Shown here: one piece after another, positions 43,862-53,551 of the stretch
Numbering within the stretch: position 1 is the stretch's first letter
How the letters are laid out: every line of letters begins with the position of its first letter
NCBI RefSeq assembly: GCF_017355935.1
Contig: NZ_JAFIQT010000005.1
Span: forward strand, 248,001 to 312,000
DNA: 64,000 nt
Source: Telluribacter humicola
Lineage (GTDB): Bacteria > Bacteroidota > Bacteroidia > Cytophagales > Spirosomataceae
Direction: 5' to 3'
The notes under the pieces: generated by a model
Seen by the model: only the letters and a program-made list of their open reading frames with translations
Databases searched by the model: none
Told to the model about the DNA's origin: nothing
Made by a program: the position numbers and the translations under genes

Positions 43862-46483
43862 ATGCATAATATAGTACTGGAATACTTTGATAACGCATCA
43901 GATGCGTTACTTATTTGCCAGTTTCCCAAAGATGATGATGGAAGAGAATTTGAAGTTCAGGCCATCAACAAACAGGCCAAGTCCATCCTGTCCTGGACTA
44001 GTCCCATATCTGCTCCGGTACCCATCCAAAAGGTGATCCCCTCCATGGTTCTGCTCAATTCTATCGACCGGGCCTATACGTCAGGAGTTAAACAGTTGGG
44101 TATTATCGAACCATCTCCGCTAGCCGGTCGGGATGCCTCATTTTCTTACGAGGTAAATAAGCTTGATAATACGGTACTCGTCCAGCTCAGGAAAAAGGAG
44201 CCTGCGAAGCCATTCACCCAGGCGCTGGGCGAACATCTGCTAAACACCAGCCTGACCTGTGTGGTGGCTTTTGAAGCAGTCAGGAATGAAGCGGGCCAGA
44301 TTGAAGACTTACGATTGGTGTTTCAGAATGCAGCGGCCGAAGCTAATCCCTTTCTGGGCATACAGCCCCGCTTAGGTACATTTATCACCGAATGGTACCC
44401 TTCTACCAAACAAATGGGTCAGTTTGCCCGATATGTGGAGGTGATTGAGACGGGTCAGCCTTTTGTATCAGAGAAACACTATCCAGACAAGGACCAGACG
44501 TTCCATGTGGCCGTGTCAAAGTATAACGATGGAGTTATTATCAGCTACTACAACCTTACAGATAAACAGGTTGCCGAACGGAAGGCGAAGCAACAGGCTT
44601 CTATCTTACAACAAATCATAGATAGCAGTCAGGATGCAATTGCCCTGTGGGATCCTCTCTATGATCCTGACGGTAAGATTATTGATTTCAAGGCTGCTCA
44701 ATATAATAAGGCTACGTTATACTCCGGTATGTTTACGGATGAGGATTATCAGCAGCTCACGCTGACCCAGCTTTCCCCCGGTGCGTGCGAATATATATCT
44801 CAATATGCTCAGGTACTGGAAACGGGTGAACCTGTCAGGATAGAGAGGAACAATCGTCGGGATGGTCTGGAGCTGTGGATGGACATTTCGGCGTCAAAGC
44901 TGGGCGACCAGATGCTAACCATATTAAAGGACATCACGATCCACAAGAAGAACACGCAGGAACTGGAGGCTTATAATCAACTTCTGGATGGTATTCTGGA
45001 TAGTTCTGACAACTTCATTCTGGTCACAGAAGCCCTCCGCGATGGTTCCGGTCAGATTGACGACTTCAGGATCACCAAGGCTAACCGGGCCACTATAACC
45101 GCTTTTGAACAAATGTTTTCGATCAATGCCGTAGGACTTACCATTAAGCAACTGGTTGGTAATAATCCGGAACTGCTCAAAGACGCTCTGTCAGTCATGG
45201 AATCGGGAGTACCTCTGAAGATGGATAACTGGTACGACCCTATCTCCCACAAGTGGATGAAGGTATCCATGCAAAAGCTCAACAATGGTATCGTAACCAC
45301 CTATGTTGATATTTCGGATATTCAGAAAGCCCTGCTGGAAGCCCAGGAGCAGAAAGAACTGGTTGAAGGTGTACTGGATAGCTCTATCAATGGCATATTT
45401 GCGATGGAGCCTATTCAGGACGACCAGGGAGCACTGGTTGACTTCAGGATAGTCATGACCAACCAGGCCGGTGTCAGGTTTTCAGATAACCCCCACAATA
45501 ATATAGTTGGGAATACCTATCTCTCGCTCTTCCCGATCGTCGAACAGACAGGAGTCTTTAATCGCTTTGTTGAAGCAATTGATAAAAAAGAGCCGTACCG
45601 GGCTGAGGTAAGGTTTCCATCCCCCAATGGAAAGAAAGAATTCTGGTATGATCTCTCCCTCATCCAGATGAAAAATGGTTTGATTATTCTGACCTTTATG
45701 GATATTTCGGACCGGGTTGTACTGAGTCAGAAACAGGAGGCCCTACTGGAAGAACTCCGGCAATCCAACCGCAGTCTGGAGCAGTTTGCCTATATAGCCT
45801 CTCATGATCTGTATGAGCCTACCCGAAAGATCAACGCTTTCGGGGATATGCTGGTAAAACAGTATGCTCAAGTACTACCCCCCGCCGGACTGGATCTGAT
45901 AAGGAGGATGCAGTCTTCAAGCGTTAGGATGCAGGATCTGATCGATGGGCTCCTGATGTACTCACGATTCTCAACCCAGAATGAAGCCCAGGAAATAGTC
46001 CCGCGGAATACCATACTTAACAACATCCTGCTGGACCTTGAAACCACCATTGAAGAGAAAAAAGCAACTATCCAGGTAGGTACTCTACCCCGGATCAGAG
46101 GAAATGCCGTGCAGCTAAGGCAGTTGTTTCAAAATCTGATCAGTAATGCCCTTAAATTTACGGATGATTCTACTACTCCGCAGGTGATAGTAGAATCAGG
46201 ACCAGCCAGTCAGGAGGAGGTACAGGAGGCGGTGCAGTTACCATCGAATAAAAACTGGTGCGCCATTAGGGTCAGGGACAACGGGATTGGCTTTGATGAA
46301 GAACATCGTACTAAGGTTTTCGAACTGTTTGCCCGACTCCACGGCCGCAGCCAGTACCCAGGTAGCGGTCTGGGGCTGGCTATTTGTAAGAAAGTGGCGG
46401 AACAGCATGGCGGAGGTATTACAGTTACCAGTACTCCTGGCGAAGGCAGCACCTTTGTCGTTGTCTTGCCTGAACTTACTTAA
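43862..46483 (+). CDS. Multi-PAS sensor histidine kinase
   Basis: An 873-residue soluble kinase with about five PAS-type domains (roughly 1-115, 120-240, 245-365, 370-495 and 500-620). They share a distinctive repeated phrase, such as ILDSSDNFILVTEALRDGSGQIDDFR, telling of internal duplication. The kinase core has His 648 in YIASHDLYEPTRKINAF, N-box NLISNALKF, DNGIGFDEEHRTKVFELF and GLGLAICKKVAEQHGG. The SHDLYEP H-box is close to that of phytochrome-type kinases. The gene is divergent from the other PAS kinase and has no receiver gene beside it, so the two kinases may share the 39223 receiver. The signal is unknown. Confidence 0.93.
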   Translation: MHNIVLEYFDNASDALLICQFPKDDDGREFEVQAINKQAKSILSWTSPISAPVPIQKVIPSMVLLNSIDRAYTSGVKQLGIIEPSPLAGRDASFSYEVNKLDNTVLVQLRKKEPAKPFTQALGEHLLNTSLTCVVAFEAVRNEAGQIEDLRLVFQNAAAEANPFLGIQPRLGTFITEWYPSTKQMGQFARYVEVIETGQPFVSEKHYPDKDQTFHVAVSKYNDGVIISYYNLTDKQVAERKAKQQASILQQIIDSSQDAIALWDPLYDPDGKIIDFKAAQYNKATLYSGMFTDEDYQQLTLTQLSPGACEYISQYAQVLETGEPVRIERNNRRDGLELWMDISASKLGDQMLTILKDITIHKKNTQELEAYNQLLDGILDSSDNFILVTEALRDGSGQIDDFRITKANRATITAFEQMFSINAVGLTIKQLVGNNPELLKDALSVMESGVPLKMDNWYDPISHKWMKVSMQKLNNGIVTTYVDISDIQKALLEAQEQKELVEGVLDSSINGIFAMEPIQDDQGALVDFRIVMTNQAGVRFSDNPHNNIVGNTYLSLFPIVEQTGVFNRFVEAIDKKEPYRAEVRFPSPNGKKEFWYDLSLIQMKNGLIILTFMDISDRVVLSQKQEALLEELRQSNRSLEQFAYIASHDLYEPTRKINAFGDMLVKQYAQVLPPAGLDLIRRMQSSSVRMQDLIDGLLMYSRFSTQNEAQEIVPRNTILNNILLDLETTIEEKKATIQVGTLPRIRGNAVQLRQLFQNLISNALKFTDDSTTPQVIVESGPASQEEVQEAVQLPSNKNWCAIRVRDNGIGFDEEHRTKVFELFARLHGRSQYPGSGLGLAICKKVAEQHGGGITVTSTPGEGSTFVVVLPELT

Positions 46484-46732
46484 CAATACACACCAAATCT
46501 GTAAGGTGCTACTACGTAAGCTATTACTACTCTCCTTGATCATCTCCCTTTTTCCTCCTGATTAGTAAATAGATTTTAACTATTCCACTTGGCTCATGGG
46601 AGTAGGGTATCTATCTTTACTGACTACAAAGCAACCTGCGTTTACTTACATTATCACATGAAGTGTACGCAGTTGTTTGCTATTCCTAACCATCCAATCA
46701 GGCCATCCCTTATTAACTTTTAAAAATAACTA

Positions 46733-47452
46733 ATGCAACGAAGAAACTTTCTGAAGGCCACCCTGGCCTCCCCTCTGCTATGTACCTCTGCCCAACCTGC
46801 GAATCAAAAGTCTGCTGAAAAGCCCTTTATTGTTAACGCGGGTGTAGGAGGGAATAACACAGCCGACCTTCTGGCTCGAATCGACAAGGACTGCCTGGCC
46901 TACAAGCCCAATCTGGTCATCCTGAAGGCTGGTACCAACGACATGAACAGTCAAAAGCACATCCCCCTACCGCAGTACGAGAAAAACCTCAGAGAAATGA
47001 TCAGCCGCATCAAAGGCATAAACAGTAACGTCCTGCTGATGACCCTGCTCCCTGTACACGAGCCCTACTTGATGACACGGCATCCTAAAGAATTTTATGA
47101 GCCTGAGGGGCATAGTGGTAGAAAAGAAAAAGTCAATGAGGTGATAAAAAAATTGGCCAAAGAATACCAACTGCCCCTGCTGGATATGCACCACATATTT
47201 GAGGCCGTAGGCAATGTGGGAGAAGCCCCCGACAGCCTGATCCAGAACGAAGCAAATAGTAAAAAGACAGACGGCATACATCCTACCCCCGAAGGGTATC
47301 GAACCATGGCCGTGGCTATTTACCAGTTCCTGATCAACAACCCACAACCGCACGACCGCCTGGTGTGCTTTGGCGATAGTATCACCAAGGGAGACGGCAG
47401 CCTGGACGACAGGAGTTACCCCGCCTACCTCAAGAAATTACTTGGCTACTAA
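46733..47452 (+). CDS. SGNH/GDSL hydrolase, circularly permuted
   Basis: A 239-residue protein with a twin-arginine-like start (MQRRNFLKATLASPLL). The SGNH blocks appear in an unusual order: block II as NAGVGGNNTADLL (Gly 37-40), block III as LKAGTNDMNS (Asn 69), block V as TDGIHPTPEGY (Asp 180, His 183), and only then block I as CFGDSITKGDGS with the nucleophile Ser 216, followed by RSYPAYLKKLLGY at the C-terminus. In ordinary family members block I comes first and the sequence runs straight on into block II, so here the chain is cut between them and rejoined. It is probably an exported esterase for acylated sugars. The gene is alone on the plus strand. Confidence 0.88.
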   Translation: MQRRNFLKATLASPLLCTSAQPANQKSAEKPFIVNAGVGGNNTADLLARIDKDCLAYKPNLVILKAGTNDMNSQKHIPLPQYEKNLREMISRIKGINSNVLLMTLLPVHEPYLMTRHPKEFYEPEGHSGRKEKVNEVIKKLAKEYQLPLLDMHHIFEAVGNVGEAPDSLIQNEANSKKTDGIHPTPEGYRTMAVAIYQFLINNPQPHDRLVCFGDSITKGDGSLDDRSYPAYLKKLLGY

Positions 47453-47566
47453 ACTAGGTGGGAACTACTTATATAACCCATACAGAACTGGTTGAAGTAC
47501 CTACACTCTCAGATCCATAAACCCGCTCCCCGCTTAGAGTAAGATTATATAGTTGCTATTCATTGT

Positions 47567-47628
47567 GAAGTCCAGAAAGTACCGGAGATTACCGTTGGAT
47601 AAAATTCTCCCTCCACTTTTTGGACTTC
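47567..47628 (+). terminator. Inverted repeat, possible terminator or attenuator
   Basis: Arms GAAGTCCAGAAAGT (47567-47580) and ACTTTTTGGACTTC (47615-47628) pair over 14 bases with one wobble or mismatch and a 34-base loop. A short pyrimidine run follows. It lies between the SGNH gene and the thioredoxin-like gene. Confidence 0.4.
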
Positions 47629-47704
47629 TCTTTTCCCCACCTACCTTACCTATAAGTCGAGTCATTCTTTTATAGAATGGATTCAAAACCTAACCACTCT
47701 ACTG

Positions 47705-49156
47705 ATGAAACCACACCTGATTTTACTCATACTGCTTATTAATTTATCCTCTGCGTGTAATGCCCAAAAGTCTACGACTCAGGTAATAATTGATTGTAAA
47801 ACCTGTGTGGGTCAGAAAGCCTCTGTTTCACTTGAAGATCTTTTTACAGGAGGTACCTCCATACTGGCCGAAGCAAATATTGATGCATCAGGCCTAGCTA
47901 CACTGGATATCCCCCTTAATGACACTCTACTGACTATCGCTCAAATAGGTCCTGGTGAAATGGGTAAGGACTCGGTATATAACCTCTTCCTGGTACCTGA
48001 TCAGCCCCTGAAACTTACCATAACTGAATCTGGACTCCATTTTGAAGGAAAGCTGAGTGTAGTGAATCAGTATCTTTATCGATCACATAAGATTGCCGGC
48101 AAAGTATTGGATAAGGCCAGCGCTATTGTAAGTCAATTCAGCAGTATGCCAAAAGAGGAGCAAAATAAATTCAAAGCCAACTTTGGTACTGAGTTTACAA
48201 CATTACACAAGGCCATCAAAGAGGATAAACGTATTCTAGTCTCACTCAAAGATTTCATCATAAATAATAATAACTTTCTGGTGCAATTGAGAAAGAACTG
48301 GTTGGGAGGATTGAATCATGAAGCGATCGAAAAAGCGAGCAGCTATGACGCACCCACTTTTCTTCAGAATATTCCCATAAAGGCATCTTATCTAAAGGCT
48401 AATATGGCCTTATATCGGAGTGTCATTGACTACGAAATGATCGCTCATCTTCATGGATCGATATACTTTGCATTAAAAAAAGATGGGAAGGAAAAAGACA
48501 CCGACCGATTGATATCTCTCACAGAAGAAGTCATCAAGACAAACCAACGCATTGCTCCAATCAGAGAATTCGTACTGGCCTATAATTTTGTAAAACTCCT
48601 GAGGGATTACGGTTTAACGGCTTCAGTAGCTCAGCTTTATAGTAATTTTAAAGTAGAGTACCCTAGCTCAACTTACCTTTCCAGTCTTGAACCTATCGTT
48701 GAACAATACAATGATCTGGCAGAAGGCAAACCCGCTAAGGATTTTGTAGCTACTGATAAACATGGGAATGAAGTACGTCTGTCAGATTTCAAAGGAAAGA
48801 TTGTGTACATCGATACCTGGGCTACCTGGTGTGTCCCCTGCATTGCTGAATTCCCGCACTCCAAAAAGATGATAGAGCATTATCAGGGCAATGAGGATAT
48901 AGTTTTCTTATTTGTTTCAACTGATAAAGAGACTCAGAAGTGGAAAACCTTTCTAAAATCTGACAAAGCTCCTCAGGGGTTTCATGTCAATCAATTTTCG
49001 CAGGATGAGCAAACATCCCTCTACAGTCTTTACCGGATGGCTGGAATCCCCCACTACAATCTGATTGATCAGCAGGGTAATATCAAAGTTAATCATGCTC
49101 CGCGACCATCTAATAAAGAAATCTATGGACTGATTGATGAGTTGTTGGACAAATAG
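47705..49156 (+). CDS. TlpA-like thioredoxin-fold protein, exported
   Basis: A 483-residue exported protein. The signal sequence ends in a lipobox-like LSSAC (Cys 18), so it may be a lipoprotein. The first part (about 25-135) is a beta domain of the type found before AhpC-TSA domains in Bacteroidota (DUF4369-like). A helical middle follows (about 140-335), then a thioredoxin domain (about 345-483) with the active-site motif WATWCVPC (Cys 376 and 379) and the cis-Pro region GIPHYNLID. It probably acts in periplasmic disulfide reduction, possibly for cytochrome c maturation. That fits the two c-type heme domains encoded in this window. It is single-gene, with a terminator after it. Confidence 0.9.
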   Translation: MKPHLILLILLINLSSACNAQKSTTQVIIDCKTCVGQKASVSLEDLFTGGTSILAEANIDASGLATLDIPLNDTLLTIAQIGPGEMGKDSVYNLFLVPDQPLKLTITESGLHFEGKLSVVNQYLYRSHKIAGKVLDKASAIVSQFSSMPKEEQNKFKANFGTEFTTLHKAIKEDKRILVSLKDFIINNNNFLVQLRKNWLGGLNHEAIEKASSYDAPTFLQNIPIKASYLKANMALYRSVIDYEMIAHLHGSIYFALKKDGKEKDTDRLISLTEEVIKTNQRIAPIREFVLAYNFVKLLRDYGLTASVAQLYSNFKVEYPSSTYLSSLEPIVEQYNDLAEGKPAKDFVATDKHGNEVRLSDFKGKIVYIDTWATWCVPCIAEFPHSKKMIEHYQGNEDIVFLFVSTDKETQKWKTFLKSDKAPQGFHVNQFSQDEQTSLYSLYRMAGIPHYNLIDQQGNIKVNHAPRPSNKEIYGLIDELLDK

Positions 49157-49209
49157 ACTTTACTCCTACAAATAATATGAGCAATTATTTTGGATTAAGA
49201 AGATAGAAA

Positions 49210-49258
49210 GAGCCCTACACTCATGATCTGTAAAGCACAGACGAATAAGGTAGGGCTC
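49210..49258. terminator. Terminator between convergent genes
   Basis: A 9-base inverted repeat (GAGCCCTAC at 49210-49218 and GTAGGGCTC at 49250-49258) followed by CCTTTTG. It separates the thioredoxin-like gene from the minus-strand dehydrogenase gene. Confidence 0.7.
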
Positions 49259-49305
49259 CTTTTGTTTGATACACGTATGTTGGTGTATTAGTTTCTCTTT
49301 AAGTA

Positions 49306-51993
49306 CTACTCCCGGTTGAACTGCATCCAGTCCAGGAAAAACATCTCTTTCTCACCTCCGCTTTCATTCCTGAACACGTAGTACAGATCATGTACCCCCT
49401 GAGTCGGCTTCACCGGAGCTACTATGTCCTTCCACCCTTTGGTGTAGTCAGGAGCCTTACCAGCCGGTACCGTTAAAGTACTTACCAATGGACCATCCAC
49501 CTTACCCAGGCGTACTTCGAGGGTACCACCCGTACCCTCTTCCAGGAGTCTATAGGTGATGGACTTGATATGCGTAAGATCAATCTTGTTGAAACTAACG
49601 TACCGACCCGGAGTGACCCGGCGAATGTATGATATGAAACCTGTCATCTCGGTAGCAATCACCACTCCCACATTGCCTCCTTCATAGTCTTCAAACTCAA
49701 CTTTCGAGTTACGAAGTACCATATGGGTCCGGGCGGTTAATGGCTCTATACCATTGGCGCCTTTATCCTCATAATTGGCCATCAGCACGTAAGCCCCTTC
49801 GGTACCTTTTCCAACATGGTCGGTGAGTTTCAATTTGCCATTTAGCGGCAGGCTGGACGATTTGGCTTCTAACGAAAGTATGTAGTTTACAATGGCTTTG
49901 GAATCTTCTACCGCAAGATCAGGGTGCGCTGACATGGCATAGGCACCCCAATTACCACTTCCCCCTTTAATGACTTTATTGGCCAGCGCCTCTACGGCAC
50001 CGGCTTTCCCCTGGTACCGCTTGGCTATGTCTTTCAGGCTTGGACCAATGGACTTAGAGTCCATGGTATGGCAGGCGCGACAGTCCAGAGAGGCATACAA
50101 CTTTTCGGCTTCGGCGTGCTGAATGTTGCCGTGGGTGGCACCGGTTAGAGCACTGGCTATGTCTTTACCAAAAGGCAGGTAGGTGAATGAAACCGACGCC
50201 CGGGCCGGATCAATCTGACGGTCCTCCGGATCTTTAATGGCCACTTTGTAATCAAGTACCGTATTATCCCAGTAGAAGGTCTGGTTGGAGCTGGTAGTGA
50301 TACTGGCGTTAGGTGGCGTATTTCCCACTTTGATCTGAACCGTAGCCACTCCCTTGCCCCCGTGCTGATCAGCCGCGGTAAGTGCCACATCGTATACGCC
50401 CGGCTTGGTGAAGGTATGCTTCACCTCCTTCCCCGGCACCTTCTTGGCACCTACTTTCCATTCGAAGGAGAGCTTGTCATTTGGATCATAGTCTTTGGAA
50501 TCTGCCGCGGAAAGAGTTACGGTCAGAGGCGCCGCTCCGTACAGTGCCGAGGCCTTGATGGAAGCCAGCGGATTACGGTTTCCTTCGGTATATTCAACCC
50601 GGATGAGGCCGGCATCGGCGCTCTTGGCAAACCAGTTGGTACCATAGGCCAGCAGGTACACCGCCCCATCGTGCGCAATCTGCATATCCATCGGAGCTAC
50701 TACCTTCAGGTGGGGCAGGAAGGGTTCCATGCTTACGTAGTTGCCATTTTCATCCAGCGTGACGGCCATGATCCACTTCCTGATCCAGTCGTAGATAAAT
50801 AACTTGCCGTTGTAGTAGTCGGGTAGTTTATAGGGAGCTTTGGGGTACTGGTCGCTGTAATAAACCGGACCGGCCATGGCACTGGCACCGCCCTTTCCTA
50901 CCAACGGGAAACGCTTCGACTCGCCCTTGGCGTACCAGATCATGGGTGCCTGCGCAGGTGGAAGCTCCCGGATGCCTGTGTTATTGGGTGAATCATTAAT
51001 CGGACTTAGAGGATCTTTCCTGGCTCCCTCCTTCTTGGTAGCGAAATCATACTTGGGAAAAGCTTCGTTGTTGCCCAGGAAGTACGGCCAGCCGAAGAAA
51101 CCGGGCTTACGCGCCTGGTTGATCTCATCAAAGCTCATGACACCACCATCGACTGAAGGTACTTTGGTATCGGGGCCTACATCGCCCCAGTATACATACC
51201 CGTTCTTGGGGTCGATGGACACCCTGAAAGGGTTACGGCTGCCCATGATGTAGATCTCGGGTCGTCCCTTGCTACCATCCTTCGGAAACAGGTTACCTTC
51301 AGGTATCTTGTAAGTCCCATCTGGCTGGGGCTTGATCCGGAGTATCTTACCACGCAGGTCATTGGAGTTGGCAGCAGTAGCCTGATCATCGGATAGTTCA
51401 CGGCCGGGGCGCTCGTCTACCGGTGTATAGCCTTCGGTCTCTTCGGCGTTGGTATTATCACCCGTCGAGATGAACAGATTACCGTTGGTATCAAACCGCA
51501 GGTACCCTGCGGAGTGGCAGCAGTACTTGCGCTGGGTCGGGAATTCAAGCAGGACTTTCTCCGTCGACTGGACAAGTTGATCGCCCCGAAGTTCCATTCG
51601 GGAAAGGCGGGTCACGGCCTTCTCTCCACCCACACCGTAAAAGAAGTAGATCCAGTTATTGTTCTTGTAATCCGGGTCAATAGCAACCCCGAGTAGTCCG
51701 TCTTCAATACCGCTGAAAACGTTGAGGTGAGCCAGGGTCTTAAGTTGCTTTTCCTGCGCATCGTACATCCGTACGCCTCCCTTCCGCTCCACGATCACGA
51801 CGTTGAGGTTGGGCAGGATGGCCATTTCCATCGGCTCATCCAGTCCCTGTGCCAGCGTCATATGAGTAAAGCGACTGCTGTCGGGGATGGCTTCAATCGA
51901 AAAAGGTAAGGAGGATAATCGATCCTGAGGGGTTGTAAAAGAGGCAAGTAGTAGCCCCCCTCCTACCAGTAGATTTAAGAGTTTAGTAGACAT
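49306..51993 (-). CDS. Sugar dehydrogenase + PKD + cytochrome c + CBM6-like protein
   Basis: An 895-residue exported protein with a short signal sequence (about 1-20). A glucose/sorbosone dehydrogenase-type propeller (about 35-455) includes CCHSAGYLRFDTNGNLFIS and MGSRNPFRVSIDP. A PKD domain (about 470-560, LSAADSKDYDPNDKLSFEW) follows, then a monoheme c domain (about 615-720) with CRACH at 638-642, and a C-terminal CBM6-like beta sandwich (about 745-895) ending KEMFFLDWMQFNRE. It could oxidise a polymer-derived sugar at the surface, hand electrons to its heme and hold the substrate through its binding modules. It lies 82 bases after the ROK repressor gene and is likely under its control. Confidence 0.92.
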   Translation of the reverse strand: MSTKLLNLLVGGGLLLASFTTPQDRLSSLPFSIEAIPDSSRFTHMTLAQGLDEPMEMAILPNLNVVIVERKGGVRMYDAQEKQLKTLAHLNVFSGIEDGLLGVAIDPDYKNNNWIYFFYGVGGEKAVTRLSRMELRGDQLVQSTEKVLLEFPTQRKYCCHSAGYLRFDTNGNLFISTGDNTNAEETEGYTPVDERPGRELSDDQATAANSNDLRGKILRIKPQPDGTYKIPEGNLFPKDGSKGRPEIYIMGSRNPFRVSIDPKNGYVYWGDVGPDTKVPSVDGGVMSFDEINQARKPGFFGWPYFLGNNEAFPKYDFATKKEGARKDPLSPINDSPNNTGIRELPPAQAPMIWYAKGESKRFPLVGKGGASAMAGPVYYSDQYPKAPYKLPDYYNGKLFIYDWIRKWIMAVTLDENGNYVSMEPFLPHLKVVAPMDMQIAHDGAVYLLAYGTNWFAKSADAGLIRVEYTEGNRNPLASIKASALYGAAPLTVTLSAADSKDYDPNDKLSFEWKVGAKKVPGKEVKHTFTKPGVYDVALTAADQHGGKGVATVQIKVGNTPPNASITTSSNQTFYWDNTVLDYKVAIKDPEDRQIDPARASVSFTYLPFGKDIASALTGATHGNIQHAEAEKLYASLDCRACHTMDSKSIGPSLKDIAKRYQGKAGAVEALANKVIKGGSGNWGAYAMSAHPDLAVEDSKAIVNYILSLEAKSSSLPLNGKLKLTDHVGKGTEGAYVLMANYEDKGANGIEPLTARTHMVLRNSKVEFEDYEGGNVGVVIATEMTGFISYIRRVTPGRYVSFNKIDLTHIKSITYRLLEEGTGGTLEVRLGKVDGPLVSTLTVPAGKAPDYTKGWKDIVAPVKPTQGVHDLYYVFRNESGGEKEMFFLDWMQFNRE

Positions 51994-52075
51994 GAGTACT
52001 TATAATGTTTGGTACACCGGCACCATTCACTTTCAAAGAATAGCATCAGTGTGAGGTAGTATTTGTAGCTTATAT

Positions 52076-53281
52076 CTATACCAAAGCCCAAAGACGGTTG
52101 CGTACCAGTAAGCAGGCACCCACAATACCGGCCCGTTCTCCCAGCTTTGACATTTTGAGCTCAGTATCGTTATTCACCAGACTAAGCGAGTACTTATTTA
52201 TGGCAGTCTTGATCGGTAAGCTCAGATAGTCTTCGGTTGTAGCCAGGCTACCTCCCAATACGACCAGCTCGGGGTTGAACAGGTTAATCAACAACGCAAT
52301 GCCCCTCCCAAGATTTTCACCTATTTTAGCAATGAGTTCAATGGCTAATACATCATCATTCTTGGCGGCCCCGATAATATCTTCCATTTGAACGTCTTCA
52401 GGAGCCATATTTTTTAGAGAAAGTACCGATGAAGAGCCTTCCAAAAGCTTCTCCCGGAACATTCGGGTCAGTGCCCAGCCTGATGCTTCGGTTTCCAGAC
52501 AGCCTTTTTTCCCGCAGTGACAAATCAGCTCATTGTCGAAAAGGGGCATGTGCCCAAATTCACCCGCGTAGCCGGACTTGCCGTAGTACAACTGCCCATT
52601 GAGCATAATGCCTACCGCGATACCATAACCAAGGTTCAGGAACAGTACGTTCTTTTCATCCTTCACTACCCCCATGCAAAACTCACCGTAGGCCATAGCC
52701 CGGGAGTCGTTCTCAAGGAACACAGGAATACCTACTTTGCTTTCGATGATCTGGCTGAGCGGGCGCTCGTCAAAGTGAAAAAAGCTGTAGCTATGTCCGG
52801 TTTTGTAGTTAATCCGGCCGGACAAGTTGATACCTATGCCCAGTATAGTAGCAGTATTGATGGTCAATCCGTTAATGAACTGTTTGATAGCATTGCAAAG
52901 GCTGTCCAGCGATTCCTGTGTATTGTCCAGCTTATACGGGATTTCTTCCGAAACCTTTACCAGCTCGCACTGCAGGTTTGATAAGCCAATGTTGATCTGA
53001 CTTTGCTTGACCTCAACCCCAATAAAAAAAGCAGAATCAGGAATAAGTCCGTATAGATTTGGTTTACGCCCCCCCGTTGACTCTACCTTACCATAGTCCT
53101 GGATCAGACTATCCTTAATTAACTCATTCACTAAGGAAGTTATCTTTGGCACACTGAAACTTAGCTCTTTAGAGAGATCAGGTATGGTAGCATTTCCGTT
53201 GGTTGCGAAGTATCCTAAAACGGATTTTTTTAGATTATTCTGTCTTTGAGAAACAACAGCTACGCTATTATTTTTATTCAT
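52076..53281 (-). CDS. ROK family transcriptional repressor
   Basis: A 401-residue regulator: an N-terminal winged helix (about 20-75, PDLSKELSFSVPKITSLVNE, then STGGRKPNLYG) and a ROK sugar-sensing domain. The ROK part has IGINLSGRINYKTG, the FLENDSRAMAYGE region, and the complete zinc site CHCGKKGCLE, which the ROK kinase at 958 lacks. Such repressors (NagC/XylR/Mlc type) release DNA when they bind a sugar. It lies upstream of the dehydrogenase gene and 270 bases from the FAD/SusCD cluster, so it is the natural candidate regulator of both. The inducer is unknown. A -7-like element lies just 22 bases before its start. Confidence 0.93.
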   Translation of the reverse strand: MNKNNSVAVVSQRQNNLKKSVLGYFATNGNATIPDLSKELSFSVPKITSLVNELIKDSLIQDYGKVESTGGRKPNLYGLIPDSAFFIGVEVKQSQINIGLSNLQCELVKVSEEIPYKLDNTQESLDSLCNAIKQFINGLTINTATILGIGINLSGRINYKTGHSYSFFHFDERPLSQIIESKVGIPVFLENDSRAMAYGEFCMGVVKDEKNVLFLNLGYGIAVGIMLNGQLYYGKSGYAGEFGHMPLFDNELICHCGKKGCLETEASGWALTRMFREKLLEGSSSVLSLKNMAPEDVQMEDIIGAAKNDDVLAIELIAKIGENLGRGIALLINLFNPELVVLGGSLATTEDYLSLPIKTAINKYSLSLVNNDTELKMSKLGERAGIVGACLLVRNRLWALV

Positions 53282-53303
53282 AAAGGGGCCTTTACATTTT
53301 ATC

Positions 53304-53311
53304 CAAACATA
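53304..53311 (-). promoter_or_regulatory. Candidate -7 element for the ROK repressor
   Basis: CAAACATA on the plus strand (TATGTTTG in the transcribed direction) matches TAnnTTTG 22 bases before the ATG. A CAA (TTG) lies 24 bases further upstream, a little beyond usual spacing. Confidence 0.45.
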
Positions 53312-53490
53312 CTGACTAATTCCAATTATTTTAACAATAAATAGGAGCTATAGTAGTATTTTTTATACAAAGTTCGTCTAATGAAGTCCTACAAAAAAGT
53401 ATCCAGGATGAACTTACTATAAGAATATCCTAAACAGGTGGAGCTGATAATTAACTTTATGTAAAGGCAAGGTCTACCTACGACAGGTAT

Positions 53491-53522
53491 AGGCGGAGCT
53501 GGGGCTACAACCAGCTCCGCCT
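53491..53522. terminator. Terminator after the FAD oxidoreductase gene
   Basis: A 12-base perfect GC-rich inverted repeat (AGGCGGAGCTGG at 53491-53502, partner at 53511-53522) with an 8-base loop, 29 bases past the stop at 53552. A strong stem, although without a clear T-run. Confidence 0.7.
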
Positions 53523-53551
53523 GGTATCTTCAGGTACTTTACTTATTTATA

